A stretch of DNA of 64,000 bases from Hymenobacter duratus (GTDB taxonomy: Bacteria > Bacteroidota > Bacteroidia > Cytophagales > Hymenobacteraceae): the NCBI RefSeq assembly GCF_014698995.1, contig NZ_JACWZZ010000001.1:1384501-1448500 (forward strand), given 5' to 3'. Position numbers and translations under genes: made by a program. How positions within the stretch are numbered: the stretch's first letter is position 1; the number at the start of each line of letters is the position of its first letter. The notes under the pieces were generated by a model, which was not told the origin of the DNA, did not search any database, and worked only from the letters and a program-made list of their open reading frames with translations. Shown piece after piece: positions 28,362-37,096 of the stretch.

Positions 28362-30845
28362 TTGAAAAATTTCCTGGTTTCCGGGGCTGCGCTGTTGGTG
28401 CTGCCTCTCTCGGCATGGGCGCAAGGCCCCGTGTCCGGGACGATTACGGATGCCCGCACCGGCACGGCGCTGCCTGGCGCTACCGTGTACCTGGATGGAG
28501 CCGCCAGCGCCGCCACCGATGCGGCAGGCTCCTTCTCGATTTTGGCGGTACCCGTTGGCCGGCACGAACTGCGCATCACATTTGTGGGCTATGAGCCGCT
28601 GGTGCGGCCGGTGCAGGGCCAGCCCGCGGCGCAGCAACTGAACCACGTACTCCGGCCCGGCGGCGTGCTCACCGGCGAGGCCCTCGTGACGGCCTCCCGT
28701 GCTAACAACCGCACCGCCACTGCCTACACCAACTTAGGGAAAGAGGATCTGGCCAAGCGCAACTTCGGGCAGGATTTGCCTTACCTGCTCGACCAGACGC
28801 CTTCGGTGGTGGTGAATTCGGATGCCGGGGCGGGCGTGGGCTACACCGATATCCGCATTCGGGGCACGAGCAACACGGGCATTAACATGACCATCAACGG
28901 CGTGCCGCTCAACGATGCCGAGTCGCACGGCTCATTTCTGGTGAATCTGCCCGATCTGGCTTCTTCCGTAAGCAGCCTGCAGGTGCAACGCGGCGTGGGC
29001 ACCAGCCAGAACGGCGGCGCGGCGTTCGGGGCCAGCATCAACATCAGCACCCTGGACAGCCGCCCCGAGGCTTACGGCGAAACCCAGAACAGCGTCGGCT
29101 CCTTCAACACCTGGAAAAACAACGTGCAGTTCGGGACCGGGCTGCTGAACGGGCACTTCACGGTGGACGGCCGCCTCTCGCGCATCAGCACCGATGGCTA
29201 CATGAACCGCGCTTCATCGGATCTGAAGTCGTACTACTTCGCGGCGGGCTACCAGGCCAAGAGCACGCTGCTCAAGTTCATCACCTTCTCGGGCCGCGAG
29301 AAAACCTACCAGGCCTGGAACGGCGTGCCCGAGCCGGCTCTTACCGGCGACCAGGCCCAGCTCCAGAACTACATCGCCAACGGCGAGCTGAGCGAGGCCG
29401 ATGCCGAGCGGGTGCGCCGCGAAGGCCGCCGCTACAGCTACTACACCTACGACAACCAGACCGACAACTACCAGCAAAACCACTACCAGCTGCACCTCTC
29501 GCAAGGCCTCGGCGACGACTGGAACATCGGGGCAGCGCTGCACCTCACGCGCGGCTTCGGCTACTACGAAAGCTACCGGGCCCGCCGCAAATTCGTGGAT
29601 TACGGTCTGCAGAACGTGATAATCGGCGGCGACACGCTCACGCGCACCAACCTGATTGACCGGAAATGGCTGGACAACTATTTCTATGGCGGCACCTTCG
29701 CGCTGAACTACCAGCCCAAAGACGACGACCGGTTTCAGGCCACGCTGGGCGGCGCCTGGAACCGGTTTGAGAATGACCACTACGGCGAAGTTATCTGGGC
29801 GCAGTATGCCTCCAACGGCAACATCCGGCAGCGCTACTACTTCAACCGGGCCACCAAAACCGACCACAACGTATACCTGCGTTTCGTGTGGCAGGTACTG
29901 CCCCGCCTGGGCCTGTACACTGATGCACAGGTGCGCCGCATTGCCTACCGGATTGATGGCGTGGAGGATGATCAGAACGACGTGACGACCCGCGCCAACT
30001 ATCTGTTTGATAACCCCAAAGCCGGCGTCACCTTCACGCTGCGCGAAGGCCAGCAGCTCTACGCCAGCTATGCCGTGGGCCAGCGCGAGCCGGTGCGCGC
30101 CGACTTCACGGACCGCCCGGCCGGTGACAAGAGCGCCAAATCCGAGCGCCTCGAGGACTTTGAAGGCGGCTACCGCCTCACCCGCACCGACCTCAGTCTT
30201 TTGGGGCCGCGTACAGCCGTGCGCTTCGAAGCTAACGGGTTCTACATGAACTACCGCAACCAGCTGGTAGCTACCGGCCAGTTGAATGACGTGGGCACTC
30301 CGCTGCGCACCAACGTAGCGCGCAGCTACCGCCGGGGCGTGGAGCTGACCGGCTTCATTTCCGCTGATGACAAAATCAGCCTGAGCAGCACCCTGACGCT
30401 GAGCCGCAACCGGATTCTGAACTACCGCGACGTGACGTATGATGCCGATTATAACCCTGTGGTGGGGGAGGCGCGCACGTCTGCCATTTCCTACTCGCCC
30501 AATACCGTGTCGGCGCACACGCTGGAAGGGCAGCCGCTACAAGGGCTGCGCGTGGCACTGCTCTACAAAACCGTCAGCCGCCAATACCTCGACAACTCCG
30601 AGAACATAGCACGCAGCATCAAGGCCTATCAAGTCCTCGATTTCCGGGTGCGCTACAGCATCAAGCCGCAGTTTGTGAAGGAAATTGAGCTGGGCCTGCT
30701 GGTCAACAACGTGCTCAACCGCGAGTACGTGGCCAACGGCTACACCTACAGCTACCCCGGCGCCAGCGGCGGCCTTGACACCTTCAACTGGTTTTTCCCG
30801 CAGGCCACCCGCAACTTCCTGGCTTCAGTGGGCGTGAAGTTTTAA
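28362..30845 (+). CDS. TonB-dependent receptor, thiamine-regulated
   Basis: An 827-residue outer-membrane transporter. From the TTG at 28362 it has a clean signal peptide (MKNFLVSGAALLVLPLSAWA), then a CarboxypepD_reg/SusC-type N-terminal domain (about 22-100), a plug domain (about 115-230, with DIRIRGTSNTGINMTINGVPLND) and a 22-strand barrel ending in FNWFFPQATRNFLASVGVKF. Frames starting further left run through the riboswitch and cannot be right. TPP control implies it imports thiamine, a thiamine phosphate or a pyrimidine precursor. Confidence 0.92.
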   Translation: MKNFLVSGAALLVLPLSAWAQGPVSGTITDARTGTALPGATVYLDGAASAATDAAGSFSILAVPVGRHELRITFVGYEPLVRPVQGQPAAQQLNHVLRPGGVLTGEALVTASRANNRTATAYTNLGKEDLAKRNFGQDLPYLLDQTPSVVVNSDAGAGVGYTDIRIRGTSNTGINMTINGVPLNDAESHGSFLVNLPDLASSVSSLQVQRGVGTSQNGGAAFGASINISTLDSRPEAYGETQNSVGSFNTWKNNVQFGTGLLNGHFTVDGRLSRISTDGYMNRASSDLKSYYFAAGYQAKSTLLKFITFSGREKTYQAWNGVPEPALTGDQAQLQNYIANGELSEADAERVRREGRRYSYYTYDNQTDNYQQNHYQLHLSQGLGDDWNIGAALHLTRGFGYYESYRARRKFVDYGLQNVIIGGDTLTRTNLIDRKWLDNYFYGGTFALNYQPKDDDRFQATLGGAWNRFENDHYGEVIWAQYASNGNIRQRYYFNRATKTDHNVYLRFVWQVLPRLGLYTDAQVRRIAYRIDGVEDDQNDVTTRANYLFDNPKAGVTFTLREGQQLYASYAVGQREPVRADFTDRPAGDKSAKSERLEDFEGGYRLTRTDLSLLGPRTAVRFEANGFYMNYRNQLVATGQLNDVGTPLRTNVARSYRRGVELTGFISADDKISLSSTLTLSRNRILNYRDVTYDADYNPVVGEARTSAISYSPNTVSAHTLEGQPLQGLRVALLYKTVSRQYLDNSENIARSIKAYQVLDFRVRYSIKPQFVKEIELGLLVNNVLNREYVANGYTYSYPGASGGLDTFNWFFPQATRNFLASVGVKF

Positions 30846-30901
30846 CCCGCGGATTCAGACGATTATCCGTCTTTGCAACGTGCGAGTGGATAAAAGAAGA
30901 G

Positions 30902-30939
30902 AATCAAAAAGGGCTGCCAATCGGCAGCCCTTTTTGATT
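30902..30939. terminator. Strong bidirectional terminator
   Basis: A 17-bp perfect stem AATCAAAAAGGGCTGCC/GGCAGCCCTTTTTGATT with a 4-base loop. It lies between the convergent TonB-receptor and APC-permease genes and has T-runs in both directions. Confidence 0.9.
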
Positions 30940-30983
30940 TTTAATCGTCAACAAAATCCGACTAATCTGCAAAATCCGCGTTC

Positions 30984-32720
30984 TTATATAATAAGCCGCA
31001 CGCCGCCCAGTTCGGAAATCTGGTAAGGAAACCTGTCGCCGGGAGAGCCGATGAACATGAAGTTTTTCGGGATGTTCCACTCTCTGGAAAGCCGGTCAAT
31101 CAACTCGGGGCCGAAGTGGCCATCCAGCGTCACGAAGTCCACCTCAATCTGCTCGTAGGCGCGGTCCAGCACCCGGATATCGGTCAGCAGGTCTTCGGGA
31201 TACACTTCGCCTTCCTTCAGCAGCGTCACGATTTTCAGGCGGTTCGTCGATTCGTTTTCCACCACATAGGCCATCACCTTGTTCAGGTTCGAGACATTGT
31301 CGCCTTTCGTGAAAAATACGAATTCCTGCCGGTGCAGCTCCCGCAACTGGCGTTTGATGTTAAGCTGCGTGAGGCGCGAAACCCGGGGCGAGTGCCGGGC
31401 AAACGTTTCGGCTGCGTGCAGGACCAGATTGAAGATGGCTGTGCGGTTGAGCATCGCCGACACGATGAGCATGGCCGGAATGAAGTACTGCAAGAACACA
31501 ATCAGGTAGTCGGGCCGGATGCGGATGTTGCCGTAGAGGGCCGTAAGCACGCCCAGCAGCGCCAACGACACCGTGAGAATGCCTGCATACACAGGGCGCG
31601 GCAGCTTGGGCCGCTTGCTCTTGAGCAGGAAGTTGCCGAGGGCAAAAAAGGCCATTACCGACAAAAACGAAATAGTATACACGCCCGCCAGCGGCCCCAG
31701 CTCCCCGTTGGTAATCAGCAGCACCGAGATGCACAGCAGGAAAAAAGTAATCAGAATCAGGTAGTTGCTGCCGCGCTTGTTTTCCTTCAGGAAGAATTGG
31801 GGCAGAATCCGGTCCAGGGTCATGCGTTTCATCAGGCCGCTCACGCCCACGAAGCTCGTCAGCACGGCCCCGCTGAGCACGGCCACGGCATCTACGGAAA
31901 TAAGCGTGGCCAGCCAGGGGCCGCCAGTAGTCTTGCCCAGGTGCGAAAGTAGAGTTTCAGTATGCTGGCCCACTTCCACCAGTGGCAGCGCCGCAATAGC
32001 CAGAAATGCCAGCAGCGGATTGAACACCGTCACGACCACCCACATGTTGCGCAGCGTCTTCTGAAACACGCCGCGGGCCTGCTCTTCCACGAAGTTGGCA
32101 GAGCTTTCGAAGCCCGAAATACCCAGCATAGCCGCACTGAAACCCAGAAACAGGGCCGTCGTCAGGCTGGTTTTCAGGGGCATGTGCCAGTTGGCCAGCA
32201 GCGTGTCGGTGCCGTGCGTGAACAGGTACCACACCGTGACGCCTACCAGCAGCGTGAGTGAGAACAGGTGCAGCAGGAAAATAACCACCGCCACCACCGC
32301 CGACTCCGAAATACCCAGAATGGTGAGCAGCAGAAAGAAGCCCAGCAGCAGCATGGTAGCCGGAATGATGGGCAGCCCGTGCCAGAGCGTGTGTAGGTAG
32401 TGCATAGCCTCCGACGCCGAAATAACGGCCGTGGCCATGTACGACAGGATAGTGAGGCAGGCCGCCACCGCCGCGTTGCGTTTGCTGGTGGTGTTGAGCA
32501 GTACGTTGTAGGCGCCGCCATTGAGCGGCAGCGCGCCTACCACTTCGCCATAGATGCGCCGGAACAGGTACAGCACCGCGCCCACTACCAGCAGCGCCAC
32601 CCAGGCATACTGCCCGGCATACGCAATGGCCAGCGCCGACACATACAGGCACGACGAAGAAATGTCGTTGCCGCAAATGGAAGTGGCCTCCAGTTCGTTT
32701 AGTTTTTTCTCGTGGCTCAT
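30984..32720 (-). CDS. APC-family permease with cytosolic C-terminal domain
   Basis: A 578-residue transporter. About twelve membrane helices span residues 25-430, with the APC start GNDISSSCLYVSALAIAYAG and the helix-6-type motif GFSAAMLGISGFESSANFVEEQ. A soluble tail of about 130 residues follows (from RQLRELHRQEFVFFTKGDN), with alternating strands and helices like a UspA-type fold. The tail probably regulates transport. The substrate is likely an amino acid or related cation but is not resolved. It is divergent from the acyl-CoA dehydrogenase gene. Confidence 0.86.
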   Translation of the reverse strand: MSHEKKLNELEATSICGNDISSSCLYVSALAIAYAGQYAWVALLVVGAVLYLFRRIYGEVVGALPLNGGAYNVLLNTTSKRNAAVAACLTILSYMATAVISASEAMHYLHTLWHGLPIIPATMLLLGFFLLLTILGISESAVVAVVIFLLHLFSLTLLVGVTVWYLFTHGTDTLLANWHMPLKTSLTTALFLGFSAAMLGISGFESSANFVEEQARGVFQKTLRNMWVVVTVFNPLLAFLAIAALPLVEVGQHTETLLSHLGKTTGGPWLATLISVDAVAVLSGAVLTSFVGVSGLMKRMTLDRILPQFFLKENKRGSNYLILITFFLLCISVLLITNGELGPLAGVYTISFLSVMAFFALGNFLLKSKRPKLPRPVYAGILTVSLALLGVLTALYGNIRIRPDYLIVFLQYFIPAMLIVSAMLNRTAIFNLVLHAAETFARHSPRVSRLTQLNIKRQLRELHRQEFVFFTKGDNVSNLNKVMAYVVENESTNRLKIVTLLKEGEVYPEDLLTDIRVLDRAYEQIEVDFVTLDGHFGPELIDRLSREWNIPKNFMFIGSPGDRFPYQISELGGVRLII

Positions 32721-32913
32721 GGTGGGGTAAGGCAGGCAGGGAAGGAGCAGATGCGGTATCTACGAAGGAAGTCTGTTCTTGAATGACCCGCTGCTCAAAA
32801 TACCGGCGCACGGCAATTCGCCGGTTGGCCAGCGGCCCACAAAGCAGGTGCATACCTGCTGCGCACTGCCTGAACCATGGGCCGCAACTACCTGTTTCGC
32901 ATTCTGAAACTAC

Positions 32914-32921
32914 TATCTTTG
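32914..32921 (+). promoter_or_regulatory. Predicted -7 box for the acyl-CoA dehydrogenase gene
   Basis: TATCTTTG matches TAnnTTTG and ends 27 bases before the start codon; a TTTC lies 15 bases upstream of it. Confidence 0.45.
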
Positions 32922-32948
32922 AATCTGATTCCCACCCAACAACTTACC

Positions 32949-34181
32949 ATGTCTTCGCAAGCTGACGTTCTCTCGCCCAAGGCCAAAGCCGCCAACCACC
33001 ACGGTTCTACCAACGCCGCCGGCTTCACCGATTACTTCGACCTCGACGGCCTGCTCACCGAAGAGCACAAGCTCATCCGTCAGAGCATCCGCGACTTCGT
33101 GAAGAAGGAAATCAGCCCCAACATTGAGAAGTGGGCCCAGAACAATCATTTTCCCTCCGAAATCGTCAAGAAATTCGGTGATGTAGGTGCGTTCGGCCCG
33201 ACTATTCCTACCGAGTACGGCGGCGGCGGCCTCGACTACATCAGCTACGGCCTGATTATGCAGGAAATTGAGCGCGGCGACTCCGGCATGCGCTCCACCG
33301 CCTCGGTGCAGGGCTCCCTGGTGATGTACCCCATCTACGCCTACGGCTCGGAGGAGCAGCGCAAGAAATACCTGCCCAAGCTGGCCTCCGGCGAGTGGCT
33401 CGGCTGCTTCGGCCTCACGGAGCCCGACCATGGTTCGAACCCTGGTGGCATGACCACCACCATCAAGGACATGGGCGACTACTACCTGCTCAACGGCGCC
33501 AAGCTCTGGATCAGTAACTCGCCCCAGAGCCAGGTAGCGGTGGTGTGGGCCAAAAATGATGAAGGCCGCATCCGCGGCGTCATCGTGGAAAAAGGCATGG
33601 AAGGCTTTACGGCCCCCGAAATCCATAACAAGTGGAGCCTGCGCGCCAGCATCACCGGCGAGCTGGTGTTCGACAACGTGAAAGTGCCCAAGGAAAACCT
33701 GCTGCCCAACGTGGAAGGCCTCAAAGGCCCGCTCGGTTGCCTCGACTCGGCCCGCTACGGCATTGCCTGGGGTGCCATTGGCGTGGCTATCGACTGCTAC
33801 GAGTCGGCCCTGAAATACTCGCTGGAGCGGGAGCAGTTCGGCAAGCCGATTGCCGGTTTCCAGCTGCAGCAGAAGAAGCTGGCCGAAATGATAACGGAAA
33901 TCACCAAGGCCCAGCTGATGGTGTGGCGCCTGGGCGTACTCAAAAACGAAGGTAAAGCCACCAGCGCCCAGATTTCGATGGCCAAGCGCAACTCTGTGGA
34001 AATGGCGCTGCACATTGCCCGCGAAGCCCGCCAGATTCACGGCGGCATGGGCATCACGGGCGAGTATCCCATCATGCGCCACATGATGAACCTGGAGTCG
34101 GTCATCACCTACGAAGGTACCCACGATATCCACCTGCTCATCACGGGTGCGGATATCACCGGCATTCAGGCGTTCAAGTAA
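32949..34181 (+). CDS. gcdH: Acyl-CoA dehydrogenase, glutaryl-CoA dehydrogenase type
   Basis: A 410-residue FAD enzyme. FGLTEPDHGSNPGGM and the C-terminal TYEGTHDIHLLITGADITGIQAF are the glutaryl-CoA dehydrogenase signatures, with Glu389 as the catalytic base. It would oxidise and decarboxylate glutaryl-CoA to crotonyl-CoA in lysine/tryptophan breakdown, although Bacteroidota members are often annotated only as acyl-CoA dehydrogenase. The start at 32949 is preceded by a promoter box. It is transcribed alone. Confidence 0.88.
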   Translation: MSSQADVLSPKAKAANHHGSTNAAGFTDYFDLDGLLTEEHKLIRQSIRDFVKKEISPNIEKWAQNNHFPSEIVKKFGDVGAFGPTIPTEYGGGGLDYISYGLIMQEIERGDSGMRSTASVQGSLVMYPIYAYGSEEQRKKYLPKLASGEWLGCFGLTEPDHGSNPGGMTTTIKDMGDYYLLNGAKLWISNSPQSQVAVVWAKNDEGRIRGVIVEKGMEGFTAPEIHNKWSLRASITGELVFDNVKVPKENLLPNVEGLKGPLGCLDSARYGIAWGAIGVAIDCYESALKYSLEREQFGKPIAGFQLQQKKLAEMITEITKAQLMVWRLGVLKNEGKATSAQISMAKRNSVEMALHIAREARQIHGGMGITGEYPIMRHMMNLESVITYEGTHDIHLLITGADITGIQAFK

Positions 34182-34199
34182 ACTTAAATTCAGATCAGT

Positions 34200-34234
34200 A
34201 AAACGGCCGCCCTGCAATCAGGGCGGCCGTTTTT
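34200..34234 (+). terminator. Intrinsic terminator after the acyl-CoA dehydrogenase gene
   Basis: Stem AAACGGCCGCCCTG / CAGGGCGGCCGTTT with a CAAT loop and a following T-run, starting 18 bases after the stop. Confidence 0.9.
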
Positions 34235-34291
34235 GGTTTTGGGGTGGCAATGAGTACGCGGAGAAGAAGGCTACGCGGCACGCAGGAGTAG

Positions 34292-35134
34292 CTAGTCGGC
34301 CTCGTCCGGCTGGGCAGGGAGCAGCAGCAGTGGCACCGGGCTGCGCTCCAGCAGACGCGCCGTGACGCTCTGGTGAAACAGCTCGGAGAGGTAGCTGCGC
34401 TGGCGGGCCATTAGCAATACCATATCGGCCTGCGTGTCACGGATGGCGTCGAGGAGGCCGGCGGCGTAGTCGGTTTGCTCGTAGCCACGCAATTCGGGTA
34501 CGGGCAAGCCCTCGGTGAGGCCGCTGGCCTGCACGGCCCGGAGGGCGGCCCCGCAGCCGGCATCATCCTCGATGCCGGACACGTGTGCTACCACGATGGT
34601 GGTGCCCAGGGTAGTGAGCAGGCGGCGCAGGGCGCGGGCAGCCGGGGTCAGCTGAAACGGTTCCTGGTCGGCGGCAACTACAAAATGGTGAGGCAGCCCC
34701 GTGGGACGCGTGGTAGCCGGCACCAGCAGCAGCGGATATTGTCCGGCCCGAAGCAGCTCGGCGCAGTTGGCTGCAAGGTCGGTGGCAGTGGGGTGCCCGG
34801 GCTCGGGGTAGCCCAGCACGAAGAGCACGGGTCCATAGCGGGCGGCCAGGTCCTGCGCCACGGCGGGCAGCAGATCGGTGGTTATTTCGATGGCTGCGGG
34901 GGTGCGCAGGGTTTCGGCCTGGCGGTAGAGGGCGGCGGCCGTGTCGGTCTGGCGGTCCAGCTCTTCCTGGCGGTATGCCTCGCCCACCAACTCATACGGA
35001 TCAAAAACTGACACCCGGTTGACGTGCAGCAGCACCAGCCGGGCATCCAGAGCCTGCGCCAGCATATCGGCGTAGTGCGCGGCGTGGCGGGCGGCAGGGT
35101 AGAAACCGGAAAGAGCAATGAGGGTGGGCGACAT
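34292..35134 (-). CDS. Universal stress protein, tandem-domain (copy 4)
   Basis: A 280-residue protein made of two UspA-like Rossmann domains. The first begins SPTLIALSGFYPAARHAAHYA. The end of the second reads SELFHQSVTARLLERSPVPLLLLP, where the usual glycine loop (GxxGxxxxxxxxxGS) that binds ATP is replaced by RSYLSELFHQSVT. The copy is the last of four consecutive paralogues on the strand and lies 176 bases downstream of the next one. Likely stress-linked and non-ATP-binding; substrate or partner unknown. Confidence 0.88.
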   Translation of the reverse strand: MSPTLIALSGFYPAARHAAHYADMLAQALDARLVLLHVNRVSVFDPYELVGEAYRQEELDRQTDTAAALYRQAETLRTPAAIEITTDLLPAVAQDLAARYGPVLFVLGYPEPGHPTATDLAANCAELLRAGQYPLLLVPATTRPTGLPHHFVVAADQEPFQLTPAARALRRLLTTLGTTIVVAHVSGIEDDAGCGAALRAVQASGLTEGLPVPELRGYEQTDYAAGLLDAIRDTQADMVLLMARQRSYLSELFHQSVTARLLERSPVPLLLLPAQPDEAD

Positions 35135-35310
35135 AACAGCAAAGAAACAAATCGGCGGGAAAGCAGAATGCAGTGCACGGGGCCAGCAGTAGCGGCGGGG
35201 AGCTGCCGTATCAGCCTGATTCCGGACTGCGCAATGCCGGCGCGGCGCCGGAAAGCGTGGTAAAAGGGTAAGCGCAACGCGCCACTAGGAAGCGCCGCGC
35301 TGAGCAGGTG

Positions 35311-36156
35311 CTATTCGGCGCCGGAGTCGAGGTGGGCGGCCAGCAGCAGCACGGGTACCTGCGTGTGGCGCAGAATGTATTCCGTAACGCTGCCGTGGAA
35401 GAGTTTGTGCAGCCAGCCGTGGCCTTGGTCGAGGAGGGCTATCAGGTCGGCTTCTACTTCATCCACGCCCTGCAGAATGCCGGAGGCCGGTAGCTCCCGT
35501 ATCACCTTGTGCAGGCTGCAACGGGGCATGGCACTGGTAAGGCCGCACTGCTGGGCTGCCTGCAGGCCCCGCCAGCCTCCAGACCGTTTTTCGTACGGAA
35601 GAACGCAAACCGCCAGTATCTCGGTGCCAATCTCATCAAGCAGCGGCGCTATGGCACGGGCGTGGGTTTTCAGGCGGAACGGCTGGTCTTCTATCGCCAG
35701 CGCAAGACGGCGCGGTGGCTGCAGAGCATCCGCAGGCAAATGCTCAGGTACCAGCAGCAGCGGATACCCGGTACTGTGGGCCAACGGCAAAGCGCGGTTG
35801 CTCAGCCATTCATCCAGCAGGTTGTCGGTGGCGGTGAGGCCGGCAACAAGGACCAAGGGGTGGTACTGAGCCAGAGCCTGCTCCACGGCGTTCTGCCAAG
35901 TAGTTTCAAGCACTTCGGCGGTGGCCGGCTGCGGCATTGCGGCGGCCAGCTTCTCCAGCGACTGACGGGTTTCCTGCACGTAGCGGCTGTCGGGTACGGG
36001 CAGCGTGGTGCCAAAATCGAGCGGTATTGCCTGCGGATAGTACACGTGCACCAGATGTACTTCGGCCTGGAGCGGCACGGCCAGGGCGGCCGCATAGACC
36101 CGTGCCCGCTCAGCAGCCGGCGAAAAATCAGTCAGAACAACCAGATTCGGTTTCAT
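35311..36156 (-). CDS. Universal stress protein, tandem-domain (copy 3)
   Basis: A 281-residue two-domain UspA-like protein (start KPNLVVLTDFSPAAERARVYA). The C-terminal block reads HGWLHKLFHGSVTEYILRHTQVPVLLL, again FHxSVT instead of the ATP loop. It is the most divergent of the four in this block (DQGHGW against RxRS). It is 32 bases downstream of copy 2, so these two are probably co-transcribed. Confidence 0.88.
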   Translation of the reverse strand: MKPNLVVLTDFSPAAERARVYAAALAVPLQAEVHLVHVYYPQAIPLDFGTTLPVPDSRYVQETRQSLEKLAAAMPQPATAEVLETTWQNAVEQALAQYHPLVLVAGLTATDNLLDEWLSNRALPLAHSTGYPLLLVPEHLPADALQPPRRLALAIEDQPFRLKTHARAIAPLLDEIGTEILAVCVLPYEKRSGGWRGLQAAQQCGLTSAMPRCSLHKVIRELPASGILQGVDEVEADLIALLDQGHGWLHKLFHGSVTEYILRHTQVPVLLLAAHLDSGAE

Positions 36157-36188
36157 CGCACAACGGTTTGTAACGGGAGAAGAACAAG

Positions 36189-37052
36189 TCAGGACATGGC
36201 CGGCATCCAGCCGGGTACCGCTGGTGCATGGGCGGGCAGCAGCAGCACCGGAATGCGGCAGTGGCGCAGCACTTCCATCGTGACACTGTGGTGAAAGAAC
36301 CGGCCCATAAAGCTGCGAGGCCGGGCAACAAGGAGGAGCAGGTCGGCCTGCGTGTCTTCGAGGGCCTGCAGCACGCCGGCCGCCGGCCGCACTTCCCGTT
36401 CCTGGTAAAGCTCCAGCCGGGTGGCGGCCGGCAGCAGCTTGCTCTGGCGGACGTTGGTCAGGGCACGCTGGCCCGCAAAGGCCTCCTGCTCTTTTGGTGC
36501 GGCCACGTGCACCACCGTGTAGGCCGCCTGCCAGCTGGCCAGCAGCGGAGCCAGTGCCTGGCTGGCCCTGTTCGGGGAGAATGACTCGGCATCTACGGCC
36601 AGCGCTACGCGGCGTGGTACCTGCGGCACCGGTCCGCGCTCCGGCACCAGCAGCAGTGGGTAGCCCGTGGCACGGAGTACGGGGAGCATCTGGTTGTGCA
36701 GCAGTCTGTCCAGCAAATCATGCTCCTGGCTGAGGCCCATGCCCAGCAGCAGCGGATGATAATGCTGCAGGGCCGCCTGCACGGCTTCGCGCAGGGTATC
36801 GGCTGATGTTGTTACCTCGGTTGGCAGGGCTAGCCGTTGGGCCATTGCCTGCAGGGACGCGTTGGTTTCGGCCTGCGTACGGTAGGCTCCCGCCGTGGTG
36901 ATGACAACCAGCTCCGGATCCAGCAGCGGGTCGTGGTAGAGGTGCAACAGCACCAAGCGCAGCTGTAGCGGCAGCCCCAGCACGGCGGCCATCTGCGCGG
37001 CCCGTTCCGCCGCTGCCGACAGGTTGGTGAGCATTAAAATGGCCTGATTCAT
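36189..37052 (-). CDS. Universal stress protein, tandem-domain (copy 2)
   Basis: A 287-residue two-domain UspA-like protein (start NQAILMLTNLSAAAERAAQMA). The C-terminal block is RSFMGRFFHHSVTMEVLRHC followed by RIPVLLLP. The gap to copy 1 upstream is 44 bases. Between the two domains lies a long helical segment typical of double-domain Usp proteins. Confidence 0.88.
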   Translation of the reverse strand: MNQAILMLTNLSAAAERAAQMAAVLGLPLQLRLVLLHLYHDPLLDPELVVITTAGAYRTQAETNASLQAMAQRLALPTEVTTSADTLREAVQAALQHYHPLLLGMGLSQEHDLLDRLLHNQMLPVLRATGYPLLLVPERGPVPQVPRRVALAVDAESFSPNRASQALAPLLASWQAAYTVVHVAAPKEQEAFAGQRALTNVRQSKLLPAATRLELYQEREVRPAAGVLQALEDTQADLLLLVARPRSFMGRFFHHSVTMEVLRHCRIPVLLLPAHAPAVPGWMPAMS

Positions 37053-37096
37053 AGCGAAAGCGGAAACAGTGTGGACAAGAAGCAGCGCGGGGCGGG

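Noticed and set aside
33430-33450. GGTTCGAACCC resembling a tRNA T-loop
   Set aside because: It lies inside the acyl-CoA dehydrogenase gene, encoding part of the HGSNPGG block, with no surrounding cloverleaf.
32913-34217. Long open frame of 434 codons antisense to the acyl-CoA dehydrogenase
   Set aside because: It is a shadow of a well-supported gene in high-GC sequence; its protein has no domain and would fully overlap the other strand. The same applies to the long antisense frames at 16052-17269, 17373-18563, 29214-30518 and 59308-60522.
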